NCBI GenBank assembly: GCA_963805475.1 | Contig: CAWDUO010000010.1 | Span: forward strand, 62,001 to 126,000 | Length of the DNA stretch: 64,000 nucleotides | Direction: 5' to 3' | DNA from: VRUE01 sp963805475 | GTDB lineage: Bacteria; Actinomycetota; Thermoleophilia; Solirubrobacterales; 70-9 | Shown here: positions 1 to 7,862 of the stretch, in pieces | How positions within the stretch are numbered: the stretch's first letter is position 1 | How the letters are laid out: each line of letters opens with the position of its first letter | Position numbers and translations under genes: made by a program | The notes under the pieces: model-generated | What the model was told of the DNA's origin: nothing | Databases searched by the model: none | What the model saw: only the letters and a program-made list of their open reading frames with translations

Positions 1-1785
1 GCTCTGCCAGCGGCTTTTGCTCAGCTTCGTCGCCTTGCCGTTGACATCGGCGACCTCGATCTCCTCGAGCTTGTCGCGCAGCAGCAGCTCCTCGAGTTCG
101 GGCTCGCGCTCCAGGTAGGTCTCCTGGTTGCCCTGCTTGACCCGGTAGAGCGGCGGTTTGGCGATGTAGACGTAGCCGGCGTCGATCAGCTCCGGCATCT
201 GCCGGTAGAGGAAGGTGAGGACCAGGGTGCGGATGTGGGCGCCGTCGACGTCGGCGTCGGTCGCCATCACGATCTTGTGGTACCTGGCGTCCTCGAGGTT
301 GAACTCCTCGTGCACGCCGGTGCCGATCGCGGTGATCAGCGCCTGCACCTCGTTGTTGGCGAGCACCTTGTCGATGCGGCTCTTCTCGACGTTGATGATC
401 TTGCCGCGCAGCGGCAGCACCGCCTGAGTCGAGCGGTCGCGCGCCTGCTTGGCCGAGCCGCCGGCGGAGTCGCCCTCGACCACGAACAGCTCCGCGTCGC
501 GCGGGTCCTTGACCGTGCAGTCGGCGAGCTTGCCCGGCAGGGTCGAGTTCTCCAGCGCCGACTTGCGCCGCGTCAGGTCGCGCGCTTTGCGCGCCGCGTC
601 GCGGGCGCGCGAGGCGTCGATCGCCTTGGTGATGATGCGCCGCGCGTCGCCCGGGTTCTCCTCGAGGAACTCGGCCAGCTTGCGGTTGACCGTCTCCTCG
701 ACCAGGCCTTTGATCGGCGGGTTGCCGAGTTTGGTCTTCGTCTGGCCCTCGAACTGCGGGTCGTGCAGCTTCACCGAGATCACCGCGGTCAGCCCCTCGC
801 GCACGTCCTCGCCGCCGAGGTTCGGGTCTTTCTCTTTGAGCAGCCCTTTGCCGCGGGCGTAGGCGTTGAGCGTGCGCGTCAGCGCGGCGCGGAAGCCGGA
901 GAGGTGGGAACCGCCCTCGTGGGTGTTGATGTTGTTGGCGAAGCTGAAGATCGACTCCTGGTAGGAGCTGTTCCACTGCATCGCCACCTCGACCTGGCCA
1001 TCGTCCTCCTCGCCCTCGAAGAAGATCGTCTTGCGGTGCAGCGTCTCCTTGTTCTCGTTGAGGTGGCGGACGAAGTCCTCGATCCCGCCGTCGTACTGGA
1101 AGGCGACGCTGTTGGTCTGGCCGCGCTCGTCGACCAGCTCGATCTTCAGGCCGCGGGTGAGGAAGGCGGTCTCGCGCAGGCGCTCGGCCAGGGTCTGGAA
1201 GTCGAACTCGACCTCCTCGAAGACCTCCGGGTCGGGCTGGAAGGTGATCGTCGTCCCGTGGTCCTTGCTCGCCGCCCCTTTGGCGAGGTCGGCCTGCGGT
1301 TTGCCGCGCTCGTAGTCCTGCGTCCAGACATGGCCGTCGGTTTGGATTTCGAGGTGCAGGCGCTCGGAGAGCGCGTTGACGACGGAGACGCCGACGCCGT
1401 GCAGGCCGCCCGACACCTTGTAGCCGCCGCCGTCGCCGAACTTGCCCCCCGCGTGGAGGACGGTGAGGACGACCTCGGCCGCCGGCCGGCCCTCCTTCTC
1501 CATCGTCCCCACCGGGATGCCGCGCCCGTCGTCGGTGACGGTGCAGCTGTCGTCGGGGTGGAGGACGACGCGCACCTCGTCGCAGTGCCCGGCGATCGCC
1601 TCGTCGACAGAGTTGTCGACGACCTCGTAGACGAGGTGGTGCAGGCCGCGCGGCCCGGTCGAGCCGATGTACATGCCGGGCCGCTTGCGAACGGCTTCGA
1701 GGCCCTCGAGGACGGTGATGTCCTCGGCCCCGTAGGAGCCCTCCTGGGCTTTCGCCCCCGCGCCGCTCTTCTTCTCTTCAGGCAA
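1..1785 (-). CDS. gyrB: DNA gyrase subunit B, C-terminus cut by window edge
   Basis: GyrB is the ATPase subunit of DNA gyrase, which introduces negative supercoils. 595 codons are visible before the left edge, so roughly 50 or more C-terminal residues are missing. The GHKL ATPase domain is recognisable by RKRPGMYIGSTGPRGLHHLV and by GGLHGVGVSVVNALS. The Toprim region carries EGDSAGGSAKQ, PLRGKIINVE and DADVDGAHIRTL. The start chosen is TTG at 1785, about 10 nt after an AAGGA Shine-Dalgarno-like sequence; no in-frame ATG or GTG lies close upstream. It is the last visible gene of the leftward dnaA–dnaN–recF–DUF721–gyrB series and follows a 177-nt gap that holds a terminator-like hairpin. Confidence 0.97.
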   Translation of the reverse strand, partial: MPEEKKSGAGAKAQEGSYGAEDITVLEGLEAVRKRPGMYIGSTGPRGLHHLVYEVVDNSVDEAIAGHCDEVRVVLHPDDSCTVTDDGRGIPVGTMEKEGRPAAEVVLTVLHAGGKFGDGGGYKVSGGLHGVGVSVVNALSERLHLEIQTDGHVWTQDYERGKPQADLAKGAASKDHGTTITFQPDPEVFEEVEFDFQTLAERLRETAFLTRGLKIELVDERGQTNSVAFQYDGGIEDFVRHLNENKETLHRKTIFFEGEEDDGQVEVAMQWNSSYQESIFSFANNINTHEGGSHLSGFRAALTRTLNAYARGKGLLKEKDPNLGGEDVREGLTAVISVKLHDPQFEGQTKTKLGNPPIKGLVEETVNRKLAEFLEENPGDARRIITKAIDASRARDAARKARDLTRRKSALENSTLPGKLADCTVKDPRDAELFVVEGDSAGGSAKQARDRSTQAVLPLRGKIINVEKSRIDKVLANNEVQALITAIGTGVHEEFNLEDARYHKIVMATDADVDGAHIRTLVLTFLYRQMPELIDAGYVYIAKPPLYRVKQGNQETYLEREPELEELLLRDKLEEIEVADVNGKATKLSKSRWQS

Positions 1786-1825
1786 GTGAACAGGTTCCTT
1801 CCGGATCTCGTCGACTCAAAGAAAA

Positions 1826-1863
1826 CCCCGACCGCGCGGCGCCGTGGCGCGCCCCGGTCGGGG
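1826..1863 (-). terminator. Rho-independent terminator-like hairpin upstream of gyrB
   Basis: A 9-bp GC-rich stem (1826-1834 with 1855-1863) is followed, reading the minus strand, by an interrupted U-tract from the A-rich 1818-1825. It lies between the DUF721 stop and the gyrB start, about 40 nt before gyrB. It could end the dnaA–DUF721 transcript or act as an attenuator in the gyrB leader. No convincing gyrB promoter was seen in the rest of the gap. Confidence 0.6.
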
Positions 1864-1962
1864 CAAACAGTCGAGTTGACATAAGGATACCAGTTCGGCC
1901 CCCCGGAAGATCCGTCCCAGAGTTAAGAAATGCCTGCAAATAAGGGTAAAATGCGACGGCTT

Positions 1963-2262
1963 TCAGTCACCTTCCACACGGAAGCGCAGACTCCGCGGCG
2001 CGGCCTCGCCGAGGCGCTCGCGCAGGCCCTCGAGCAGGCGCCCCTGCATCAGGTCGAGCTCCTCCGCCCAGACGGCGTCGGCGCAGGCGACGGTGAGCTC
2101 TCCGGCGCGCTCGGCGACCGGCTCGGAGACCGCCGCGACGCGCACGCCGACCAGCTCGGCCCAGACCGACTGCGCCGCCGCCAGGCCGGTCCGCGGCGCC
2201 GCCCGCTCGAGCGCCGCGCGGAAGGCGTCGGCGGCAGGGCGGGGAGCTCGCCGGCCGCTCAT
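1963..2262 (-). CDS. dciA: DUF721 (DciA-like) protein
   Basis: A 99-residue protein of the DUF721 family, found next to recF in Actinobacteria. Members of this family (DciA) are known to support loading of the DnaB replicative helicase. The compact KH-like domain is suggested by the pattern AAAQSVWAELVGVRVAAVSE, then TVACADAVWAEELDLMQ near residues 65-85. The ATG at 2262 overlaps the recF stop (ATGA), implying translational coupling. Its presence matters because a DnaC/DnaI-like ATPase sits next to dnaB at 52166 in the same genome. Assignment rests on length, position and residue pattern. Confidence 0.8.
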   Translation of the reverse strand: MSGRRAPRPAADAFRAALERAAPRTGLAAAQSVWAELVGVRVAAVSEPVAERAGELTVACADAVWAEELDLMQGRLLEGLRERLGEAAPRSLRFRVEGD

Positions 2263-3350
2263 GCCGCTGCGGAGCACCGCACGACATCGAAGGGCATCCT
2301 CACGACGCGGCGGCGGGCGGCGGGCGGGACCGAGTCCTCGTCGGCGGCGGCGATCAGCGCCTGGCCGCCGGCGAGGAGGCGCTCGACCAGGCGCTCGCGC
2401 CGCGGCGGGTCGAGCTCGCTCATCACGTCGTCGAGCAGCAGCAGGGGCGCCACCCGGTGCGCGGCGAGCAGCGCCTCGCGCTCGGCGAAGAGCAGCGCCA
2501 GCAGAGCGGTGCGCTGCTGGCCCTGGGAGCCGTAGCGGCGCAGCGACCTGTCCGCGAGCTCGATCTTCAGCTCGTCCAGGTGAGGCCCCCATGAGGTGCG
2601 GCCGAGGCGCAGGTCCGCCTCGCGGCGCTCAGCCAGCCCGGCGAGGATCTGCTCGGCCGACCCCCCCGCCCGGGGCGCGTACTCGAGCGCCGCGTCCCCC
2701 GGCAGGCCGAGGTCCGCCGCGGCGGCGGTGAAGGGGGCGGCGAGCTCCGCGGCGGCCTCGGCGCGGGCAGCCACCAGCTCCGCGGCGCGTTCGGCCAGCG
2801 CCTGGTCCCAGACGTCGAGATCCCCCCCTCCCGCGCCGGCGGCGAGGCGCGCCAGCAGGGCGTTGCGCTGCGCCAGCGCCTGGCCGTAACGCTGCCGCAG
2901 CGCCGCCCGCGAGGGCCAGCGGGCGGCGACGTAGGCGTCGAGGTGGGCGCGGCGCTCGCCCGGCGGGCCCTTGACCAACGCCAGGCGGTCGGGCGAGAAG
3001 ACGGCGACGGGCGGGCGGCGACGGGCGATCTCGGCGGGCTCGGCCGGGCTGCCGTCGAGCAGGTGGCGGCGGCCCTCGCCGCGACTGACCGAGGCGAGCA
3101 GGCGGCGCTCGATCCCGTCCGCGTCGCGGACGACGGCCTCCGCCCGCGCGAGGCTGCCGCCGAACGGGATCAGCTCGCGCCGGTCCGAGGTGCGGAAGGA
3201 GCGCCCGGTGAGGGCGAAGTAGAGCGCCTCGAGGAGGTTGGTCTTGCCGGCGCCGTTGGGGCCGATCAGGCTGACCAGGCCGTCGTCCAGCTCGACCCGC
3301 AGCCCGTCGAGGCTGCGCAGCGGCCGCGCTTCGACGGCGGCGACCAGCAC
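2259..3350 (-). CDS. recF: DNA replication and repair protein RecF
   Basis: RecF is an SMC-like ATPase that helps load RecA at single-strand gaps. The 363-residue length is typical. A Walker A motif GPNGAGKTN is at residues 30-38, the ABC signature region contains SQGQQRT, and Walker B with its D-loop reads LLLLDDVMSELD. The start is GTG at 3350, 25 nt after the dnaN stop in the same leftward series. The stop overlaps the start of the DUF721 gene. The protein is unusually rich in Ala, Arg and Glu, reflecting the high GC content. Confidence 0.96.
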   Translation of the reverse strand: MLVAAVEARPLRSLDGLRVELDDGLVSLIGPNGAGKTNLLEALYFALTGRSFRTSDRRELIPFGGSLARAEAVVRDADGIERRLLASVSRGEGRRHLLDGSPAEPAEIARRRPPVAVFSPDRLALVKGPPGERRAHLDAYVAARWPSRAALRQRYGQALAQRNALLARLAAGAGGGDLDVWDQALAERAAELVAARAEAAAELAAPFTAAAADLGLPGDAALEYAPRAGGSAEQILAGLAERREADLRLGRTSWGPHLDELKIELADRSLRRYGSQGQQRTALLALLFAEREALLAAHRVAPLLLLDDVMSELDPPRRERLVERLLAGGQALIAAADEDSVPPAARRRVVRMPFDVVRCSAAA

Positions 3351-3375
3351 TAGCTGCCCGGTCCCGCGGGCATCC

Positions 3376-4482
3376 TCACACGTTGAGCCGGATCGGCATC
3401 ACCAGGTAGCGGAAGTCTTCGCTGTCGACCGGCTGCAGCAGCCCCGGCCGCAGCGGTGAGATCAGGCGCAGCATCACCTCGTCGCCCGCGACGCTCTCGA
3501 TGCCGTCGCGGAGGAACTCCGGGTTGAAGCCGATCTCCAGCGGCTCGCCGTCGAACGCCGCCGGCATCGTCTCCTCCGCGTCGCCGACGTCGGGCGTCGA
3601 CGCGGAGATCTCGAGCTCGCCCTGCGAGAAGGCGAGCCGCAGCGGCGCGTTGCGCTGCGCCAGCTGGCTGACGCGGCGAGTGACGTCGAGGAATTCCTCG
3701 CGCGGCAGCCGCACGTCGTGCTCGTAGGACTCCGGCAGCAGCTGTCGAAAGTTGGGGAACTGCCCGTCGATCAGCCTCGTGTTGAGGAGGATCGGCCCTG
3801 CCCTGAAGAGGGCCTGGTTGGGCAGCAGGCTGACGTCCACCTGCTCGACTTCGTCGGCGCCCACCAGGCGGGCGAGCTCGCGCAGCGCCTTGGCCGGGAC
3901 GTTCGCCTCGAGCTCGCCGCCGATCGGGCTCTCCAACTCGGTCCGCTTGACCGCCAGCCGGTAGGAGTCCGTCGCGACCATCGTCATCTCCTGGCCGGCG
4001 GCGGTGACGAGGACGCCGGTGAGCACGGGGCGCATGTCGTCGCGTGAGGCGGCGGGGGCCACCAGCTCGATCGTCTCGGCAAGGGCCGCCGCTGGGATCC
4101 GCAACGGCTCCTCGCCCTCCGCCGGCAGCTGCGGGAAGTCCTCCGCCGGAAGCGTGCGAAGGTGAAAGCTGGAGCCGCCGCTGCGAATCTCGACATCGCG
4201 CTCGGCCTCGCGCAGCTCGATCTCGACGCTCTCGCCGGCCAGCGAGCGGGCCAGCTCGGCGAGCAGCCGGCCGGGCAGCAGCGCCGTCCCCTCGCCGGAG
4301 ACGTCGGCATCCATGCCGGTGCGCAGGCCAACCTCGCTGTCGGTGGCGCTCAGCGCGACCACGCCCTCCGTCGCGCCGAGCAGGATCCCCGACAGGGCCT
4401 GGGTCGCGGCGCGGGTGGAAACCGCCCGTGAGACGATCGAGAGCTTGGCGACGAGCTCGGTTCGTTTGGTGGTCAGCTTCAA
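3376..4482 (-). CDS. dnaN: DNA polymerase III sliding clamp (beta subunit)
   Basis: The 368-residue beta clamp tethers polymerase III to DNA. The N-terminus MKLTTKRTELVAKLSIVSRA and the three repeated clamp domains are of the expected size, and the ending YLVMPIRLNV matches the family's conserved C-terminal MPxRL region. The start is TTG at 4482; no ATG in the same frame lies nearby. It is separated from dnaA by about 135 nt that contain TGTGGAAA-type sequences, a position where actinobacterial origins usually lie. Confidence 0.96.
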   Translation of the reverse strand: MKLTTKRTELVAKLSIVSRAVSTRAATQALSGILLGATEGVVALSATDSEVGLRTGMDADVSGEGTALLPGRLLAELARSLAGESVEIELREAERDVEIRSGGSSFHLRTLPAEDFPQLPAEGEEPLRIPAAALAETIELVAPAASRDDMRPVLTGVLVTAAGQEMTMVATDSYRLAVKRTELESPIGGELEANVPAKALRELARLVGADEVEQVDVSLLPNQALFRAGPILLNTRLIDGQFPNFRQLLPESYEHDVRLPREEFLDVTRRVSQLAQRNAPLRLAFSQGELEISASTPDVGDAEETMPAAFDGEPLEIGFNPEFLRDGIESVAGDEVMLRLISPLRPGLLQPVDSEDFRYLVMPIRLNV

Positions 4483-4514
4483 ATGACTATCGTCCTCTTA
4501 AGTTGGGTTAGCGC

Positions 4515-4649
4515 TTGTGGAAACTGCCAGAGTCGCCGCGTTTCTGCATGGCCGTGCGGTTTCAAGCCTGTGGAGGGATCTGTGGAAAGGCGTTGATTCT
4601 TGCAGCGGCGGCGGCTGTCAAGACGGCTCGGCGGAGGGGCTGTTGATAA
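4515..4649. other. Candidate oriC / DnaA-box cluster between dnaA and dnaN
   Basis: The short dnaN–dnaA gap contains TGTGGAAAC (4516-4524), TGTGGAGGG (4569-4577) and TGTGGAAAG (4581-4589). A TGTTGATAA lies just inside the end of dnaA (4641-4649). All four are oriented alike and resemble degenerate DnaA boxes (TGTGGATAA on this strand). The dnaA–dnaN gap is the usual origin position in Actinobacteria, but only about 135 bp is available and no clear AT-rich unwinding region is visible. It may therefore be only part of the origin, or a dnaN regulatory site. Confidence 0.45.
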
Positions 4650-5952
4650 CGCCGCGCAGCTCGGCGACCTGGCGGGCCAGGTCGCCGTCGGCGCCCAGCG
4701 CGGTCTCCATCTTGCGCAGCGAGTTGAGCACGGTGGAGTGGTCGCGGCCGCCGTAGAGGCGGCCGATCTCGGGCAGCGAGAGGTCGGTCGTCTCGCGTGT
4801 CAGCAGGATCGCGACCTGCCGCGCGCGCAGCGGAGTGGCGGCGCGGCTGCCGCCGACCAGCTCGGCGCGCGAGATGCCGAAGGCGACGGAGACGCACTGC
4901 TGTATCCGCTCGACCGTGGTCGGCCCGCTCGGCTGCCCGCGGTGGGGGATCAGCTCGGCGATCAGCTCCGGGCTGAGCGGCTTGGCGGTGAGCGAGGCGT
5001 GCGCGATCACCCTGGTCAAGGCGCCGTGCAGGCGCCGCACGTTGGCGTCGATGCGGCGAGCGAGCTCGGAGAGCGCGTCGTGGTCGTCGGTCTCCAGGCC
5101 GGCCTCGCGGGCGAGGCGGCGCAGCACGATGAGGCGGGTGGGGAGGTCCGGCGGTTCGACCGGGATCGCCAACCCCCACTCGAAGCGGTCGCGGAGGCGG
5201 GTCTCGAGCGTGGAGAGCTCGCTCGGCAGGCGGTCGGCGGAGAGGACGAGCTGGCTGCCGCCCTCGTACAGGGCGTTGAATGTGTGGAAGAACTCCTCTT
5301 CGGTGTGCTGCTTGCCCTGCAGGAACTGGACGTCGTCGACCAGCAGCACGTCGAGGTCGCGGTAGCGGGCCTTGAACCGCTCGGCGCCGCTGGAGCGCAG
5401 CGCGCCGACGAACTCGTTGGTGAAGCTCTCGGCGGTCGTATAGCGGACGCTGAGGGCGGGAGCGTTGATGCGCAGGTAGTTGGCGACGGCGCCGAGCAGG
5501 TGGGTCTTGCCGAGGCCGGGCGGCCCGTGCAGGAAGAGCGGGTTGTAGGCCTCCGAGGGGCTCTCGGCGACCGCCAGGGCGGCGGCGTGGGCGGCCCGGT
5601 TGCCCTCGCCGATGACGAAGCGCTCGAAGGTGTAGCTGGGGTTCGCCTCATCCGCGGCCGTGGGCGCGGCGTCGGCGCTCTCGCCGCCCTCCCCCGGCGC
5701 GGCGAAGGCGACCTCCGTCAGCGGCGATCCGGCCGCCGCCAGCGCTTCGCGCAGCAGAGCGCTGTAGCGGCGCTCGACCCAGGTCCGGATGCCGTCCGGC
5801 GCGTTCAGGTAGAGCGTCGTCCCCTGTACGCCGACGGGGCGCAGGCGCTCCAGCCAGATCTCGAATGTCGAGCGAGGGACCGCGCGGAGGAGCTGCTCGC
5901 GCACCTCTTCCCAGAGCGGGTCGAGGTTCTGTCCGGGCGGGTTTGCGGGCAC
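4618..5952 (-). CDS. dnaA: Chromosomal replication initiator DnaA
   Basis: A 444-residue AAA+ initiator that binds DnaA boxes and opens the origin. Domain I begins with LWEEVREQLLRAVPRSTFE, and Walker A is HGPPGLGKTHLL. Walker B is LDVLLVDDVQFLQGK. Domain IV carries the DNA-binding signature GRDHSTVLNSLRKME near the C-terminus. I chose the GTG at 5952 because it gives a normal N-terminus; longer in-frame translation runs through the divergent rpmH region and looks non-coding. It is transcribed away from rpmH. Confidence 0.96.
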   Translation of the reverse strand: MPANPPGQNLDPLWEEVREQLLRAVPRSTFEIWLERLRPVGVQGTTLYLNAPDGIRTWVERRYSALLREALAAAGSPLTEVAFAAPGEGGESADAAPTAADEANPSYTFERFVIGEGNRAAHAAALAVAESPSEAYNPLFLHGPPGLGKTHLLGAVANYLRINAPALSVRYTTAESFTNEFVGALRSSGAERFKARYRDLDVLLVDDVQFLQGKQHTEEEFFHTFNALYEGGSQLVLSADRLPSELSTLETRLRDRFEWGLAIPVEPPDLPTRLIVLRRLAREAGLETDDHDALSELARRIDANVRRLHGALTRVIAHASLTAKPLSPELIAELIPHRGQPSGPTTVERIQQCVSVAFGISRAELVGGSRAATPLRARQVAILLTRETTDLSLPEIGRLYGGRDHSTVLNSLRKMETALGADGDLARQVAELRGVINSPSAEPS

Positions 5953-6055
5953 AGTCGAGCGACGATAGCGGCGCCCACCAGGCACGATTCGAAGCGCCCC
6001 GCAAATGCCGGGGAAATGATTTCGGCGCGGCGGATCGGCGTGCCCGCCTCGTCCG

Positions 6056-6061
6056 TATACT
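6056..6061 (+). promoter_or_regulatory. Possible -10 element of the rpmH promoter
   Basis: TATACT lies 11 nt before the rpmH ATG, giving a very short leader. The same hexamer precedes tRNA-Lys at 34059. No good -35 hexamer is visible 16-18 nt upstream, so the call rests on the -10 and its position. Confidence 0.35.
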
Positions 6062-6071
6062 GCGACGGCCA

Positions 6072-6206
6072 ATGAAGCGCACCTACCAGCCGAAGAAGCG
6101 AAAGCGGGCGAAGACGCACGGCTTCCGGGCGCGTATGCGGACGCGCGGCGGACGCGCGATCCTCAAGCGTCGGCGCAGCAAAGGCCGGAAGCGACTGACT
6201 CCGTAG
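6072..6206 (+). CDS. rpmH: 50S ribosomal protein bL34
   Basis: A 44-residue, strongly basic protein with the family's typical N-terminus MKRTYQPKKRKRAKTHGFR and the RTRGGRAILKRRRSKGRKRL ending. bL34 binds 23S rRNA in the large subunit. It starts at ATG 6072, divergent from dnaA, and begins the rightward rpmH–rnpA–yidD–yidC series found at most bacterial origins. The next gene, rnpA, starts 2 nt after its stop. Confidence 0.98.
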   Translation: MKRTYQPKKRKRAKTHGFRARMRTRGGRAILKRRRSKGRKRLTP

Positions 6207-6208
6207 GC

Positions 6209-6580
6209 ATGCCGAAGCCGAAGCGACGGCGCCTCTCGCGCAGCGGCGAGTTCGACCGCGTCTATCGCGACGGCGCCTCGCACGCCACCCGCTATCTCGT
6301 GCTCTACAGCTTCCCCCGCAAGAACGAGGAGACCGCCGATAGCCGTCTCGGCGTCTCCGTGAGCCGCAAGGTCGGCGGCTCGGTCGACCGCAACAAGGTC
6401 AAGCGCACCCTGCGCGAGGCGTTCTGGGAGCTCGCCGACCGCCTGCCCGAGGGCCACGACTTCGTCGCCGTCGCCCGCCCGGAAATCGGCGGCCTGATCG
6501 AGCGCGAGGGCGCCGCCGGCGTGCGCGCCAACCTCGAAGAGGCGCTCGCCCACACCTCGCCGGGGGAGCGTTCCACGTGA
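6209..6580 (+). CDS. rnpA: Ribonuclease P protein component
   Basis: A 123-residue basic protein subunit of RNase P, which assists the RNA subunit in maturing tRNA 5' ends. The family signature is seen in RNKVKRTLREAF with the preceding GVSVSRKVGGSVDRNK. The start is ATG 2 nt downstream of rpmH. The stop overlaps the GTG start of yidD, and this junction also contains a parS-like palindrome. Confidence 0.96.
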   Translation: MPKPKRRRLSRSGEFDRVYRDGASHATRYLVLYSFPRKNEETADSRLGVSVSRKVGGSVDRNKVKRTLREAFWELADRLPEGHDFVAVARPEIGGLIEREGAAGVRANLEEALAHTSPGERST

Positions 6581-6584
6581 AACG
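6569..6584. promoter_or_regulatory. parS: parS-like centromere site (ParB binding)
   Basis: The 16-mer CGTTCCACGTGAAACG matches the widely conserved parS consensus TGTTTCACGTGAAACA except for one internal base and the two outermost bases. It spans the rnpA–yidD junction, including the yidD GTG start, and lies about 3.5 kb from parB. Origin-proximal parS inside coding sequence is usual for ParB systems. I saw no second copy in the window. Confidence 0.75.
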
Positions 6585-6852
6585 GGCTCTGCTCGCCCCG
6601 GTTTCCGCCTACCAGCGCTGGGTCTCGCCGGCGCTGCCCCGTCGCTGCCGCTACGAGCCGACCTGTTCGGCCTACGCCGCCGAGTCGATCCGCCGCTTCG
6701 GCCCGCGCGGCCTGCTGCTCGCCGCCTGGCGCCTGCTGCGCTGCAACCCGCTCAGCCACGGCGGCTTCGACCCCGTGCCGGACCGCTTCACCATGCGGGT
6801 CGGCCCGGTCGACCCGAGCGAGCACCACCGCCACCGCGGAGCGCACACGTGA
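6577..6852 (+). CDS. yidD: Membrane protein insertion efficiency factor YidD
   Basis: A 91-residue protein with the YidD signature: YQRWVSPALPRRCRYEPTCS, then YAAESIRRFG and CNPLSHGGFDPVP. YidD is a small membrane-associated factor that assists YidC-dependent insertion. GTG at 6577 overlaps the rnpA stop and its own stop overlaps the yidC start, so the three are probably translationally coupled. Confidence 0.95.
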   Translation: MKRALLAPVSAYQRWVSPALPRRCRYEPTCSAYAAESIRRFGPRGLLLAAWRLLRCNPLSHGGFDPVPDRFTMRVGPVDPSEHHRHRGAHT

Positions 6853-7601
6853 TCCCCGCCGCCGACATCCTGCAGCCGCTGGTCGACGTCGCCAACAGCG
6901 TCCTCAAGTTCTTCCACGACAGCGTCGGCCTCAGCTGGGGCGGCGCGATCATCGCGCTGACGATCTGCACGCGGGCGGTCCTGATCCCGCTGACCTACAA
7001 ATCGCTGAAGGGGATGCGGGCGCTGCAGGCCCTGCAGCCGCAGCTGAAGGAGCTCAAAGAGAAGTACAAGAACGACCAGCAGCGGATGCAGCAGGAGATG
7101 ATGGCGTTCTACAAAGAGAACAAAGTCAACCCCTTCGCCTCCTGCATCCCGCTGATCGCGCAGCTGCCGGTCTTCATCACGCTCTTCCACGTGCTGCGCA
7201 ACGAGCTCCCGGCCGACATCGGCTGCGAAGCGGGCCACTGCGGCAGCGAAGCGTCGTTCCTCTTCATCCACGACCTGACCGCCAAGGCGACCGGCGGCGA
7301 ACTGATCGCCCTGCTGATCCTCTACGTCGGCACCCAGCTCGTCTCCGGCATGGTGATGGCGGTCACGGCGGACAAAAGCCAGCGCACGATGATGTTCGTC
7401 CTGCCCTTCGTCTTCGTCCCCTTCATCATCAGCTTCCCGGCCGGCCTCGTCCTCTACTGGATCACGACCAACTTCTGGACGATCGGCCAGCAGTACACGA
7501 TCCAGAAGCTGATTCCGGCGCCGCAGGCGCCGACGCCTGCCGAGGTGGCCGCCGCGAAGCCGCCGCCTCCGCCGCCGAAGAAGAAGAAGCGGCGCAGGTA
7601 G
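6849..7601 (+). CDS. yidC: Membrane protein insertase YidC/Oxa1
   Basis: A 250-residue insertase for membrane proteins, of the short Gram-positive/Oxa1 type without a large periplasmic domain. The N-terminal membrane segment carries WGGAIIALTICTRAVLIPLT with the conserved functional arginine. A charged coiled region KELKEKYKNDQQRMQQEMM follows, then NPFASCIPLIAQLPVFITLF and further membrane segments. The tail is a Pro/Lys/Arg-rich basic extension (PPPPPPKKKKRRR), typical for ribosome contact. GTG start overlaps the yidD stop. Hairpin element A1 follows 10 nt after the stop. Confidence 0.95.
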   Translation: MIPAADILQPLVDVANSVLKFFHDSVGLSWGGAIIALTICTRAVLIPLTYKSLKGMRALQALQPQLKELKEKYKNDQQRMQQEMMAFYKENKVNPFASCIPLIAQLPVFITLFHVLRNELPADIGCEAGHCGSEASFLFIHDLTAKATGGELIALLILYVGTQLVSGMVMAVTADKSQRTMMFVLPFVFVPFIISFPAGLVLYWITTNFWTIGQQYTIQKLIPAPQAPTPAEVAAAKPPPPPPKKKKRRR

Positions 7602-7610
7602 TCATAGGCT

Positions 7611-7748
7611 GGAGGTCGGGGAGTCGTCCCTGGAGATTCCCAACGGCCGCCTTCGGCGGCCTGCAATTTTGAGCGGCGCCCTTTCGGGCGCCGTCTTGTC
7701 ACTCCGCGGTGCCGGGGGAGGAACTCCAGGGACGACTCCCCGACCTCC
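7611..7748. repeat. Hairpin element A1 (variable arms, conserved core)
   Basis: A 138-bp element after yidC. The outer arms 7611-7640 and 7720-7748 are reverse complements: 25 bp match exactly, then one bulged base. The core (7641-7719) carries two hairpins, GGCCGCC-TTCG-GGCGGCC and CGGCGCCC-TTTC-GGGCGCCG. The same core, inverted and about 90% identical, is found in A2 (9123-9260), but the outer 16 bp of the arms differ between copies while staying self-complementary. The inner arm TCCCTGGAG is shared. No open reading frame of note. Confidence 0.85.
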
Positions 7749-7862
7749 TCGCTCCGACCTGGCCGGCCACCCTCCTCGGGGGGAGGAGAGGAAACGCTGC
7801 CGGACAGCTCCCTCGGCTACGGCGGGATGCGGCTTGGTTGAAGCTGGAATAGGGTTCGGGGG

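Noticed and set aside
1876..1881. TTGACA on the plus strand as a promoter -35
   Set aside because: No -10 sequence follows at 16-18 nt and there is no plus-strand gene downstream.
235..1884. Long plus-strand reading frame of about 550 codons
   Set aside because: It is the complementary-strand shadow of gyrB; its protein has no recognisable motifs and the high GC content makes such frames common.
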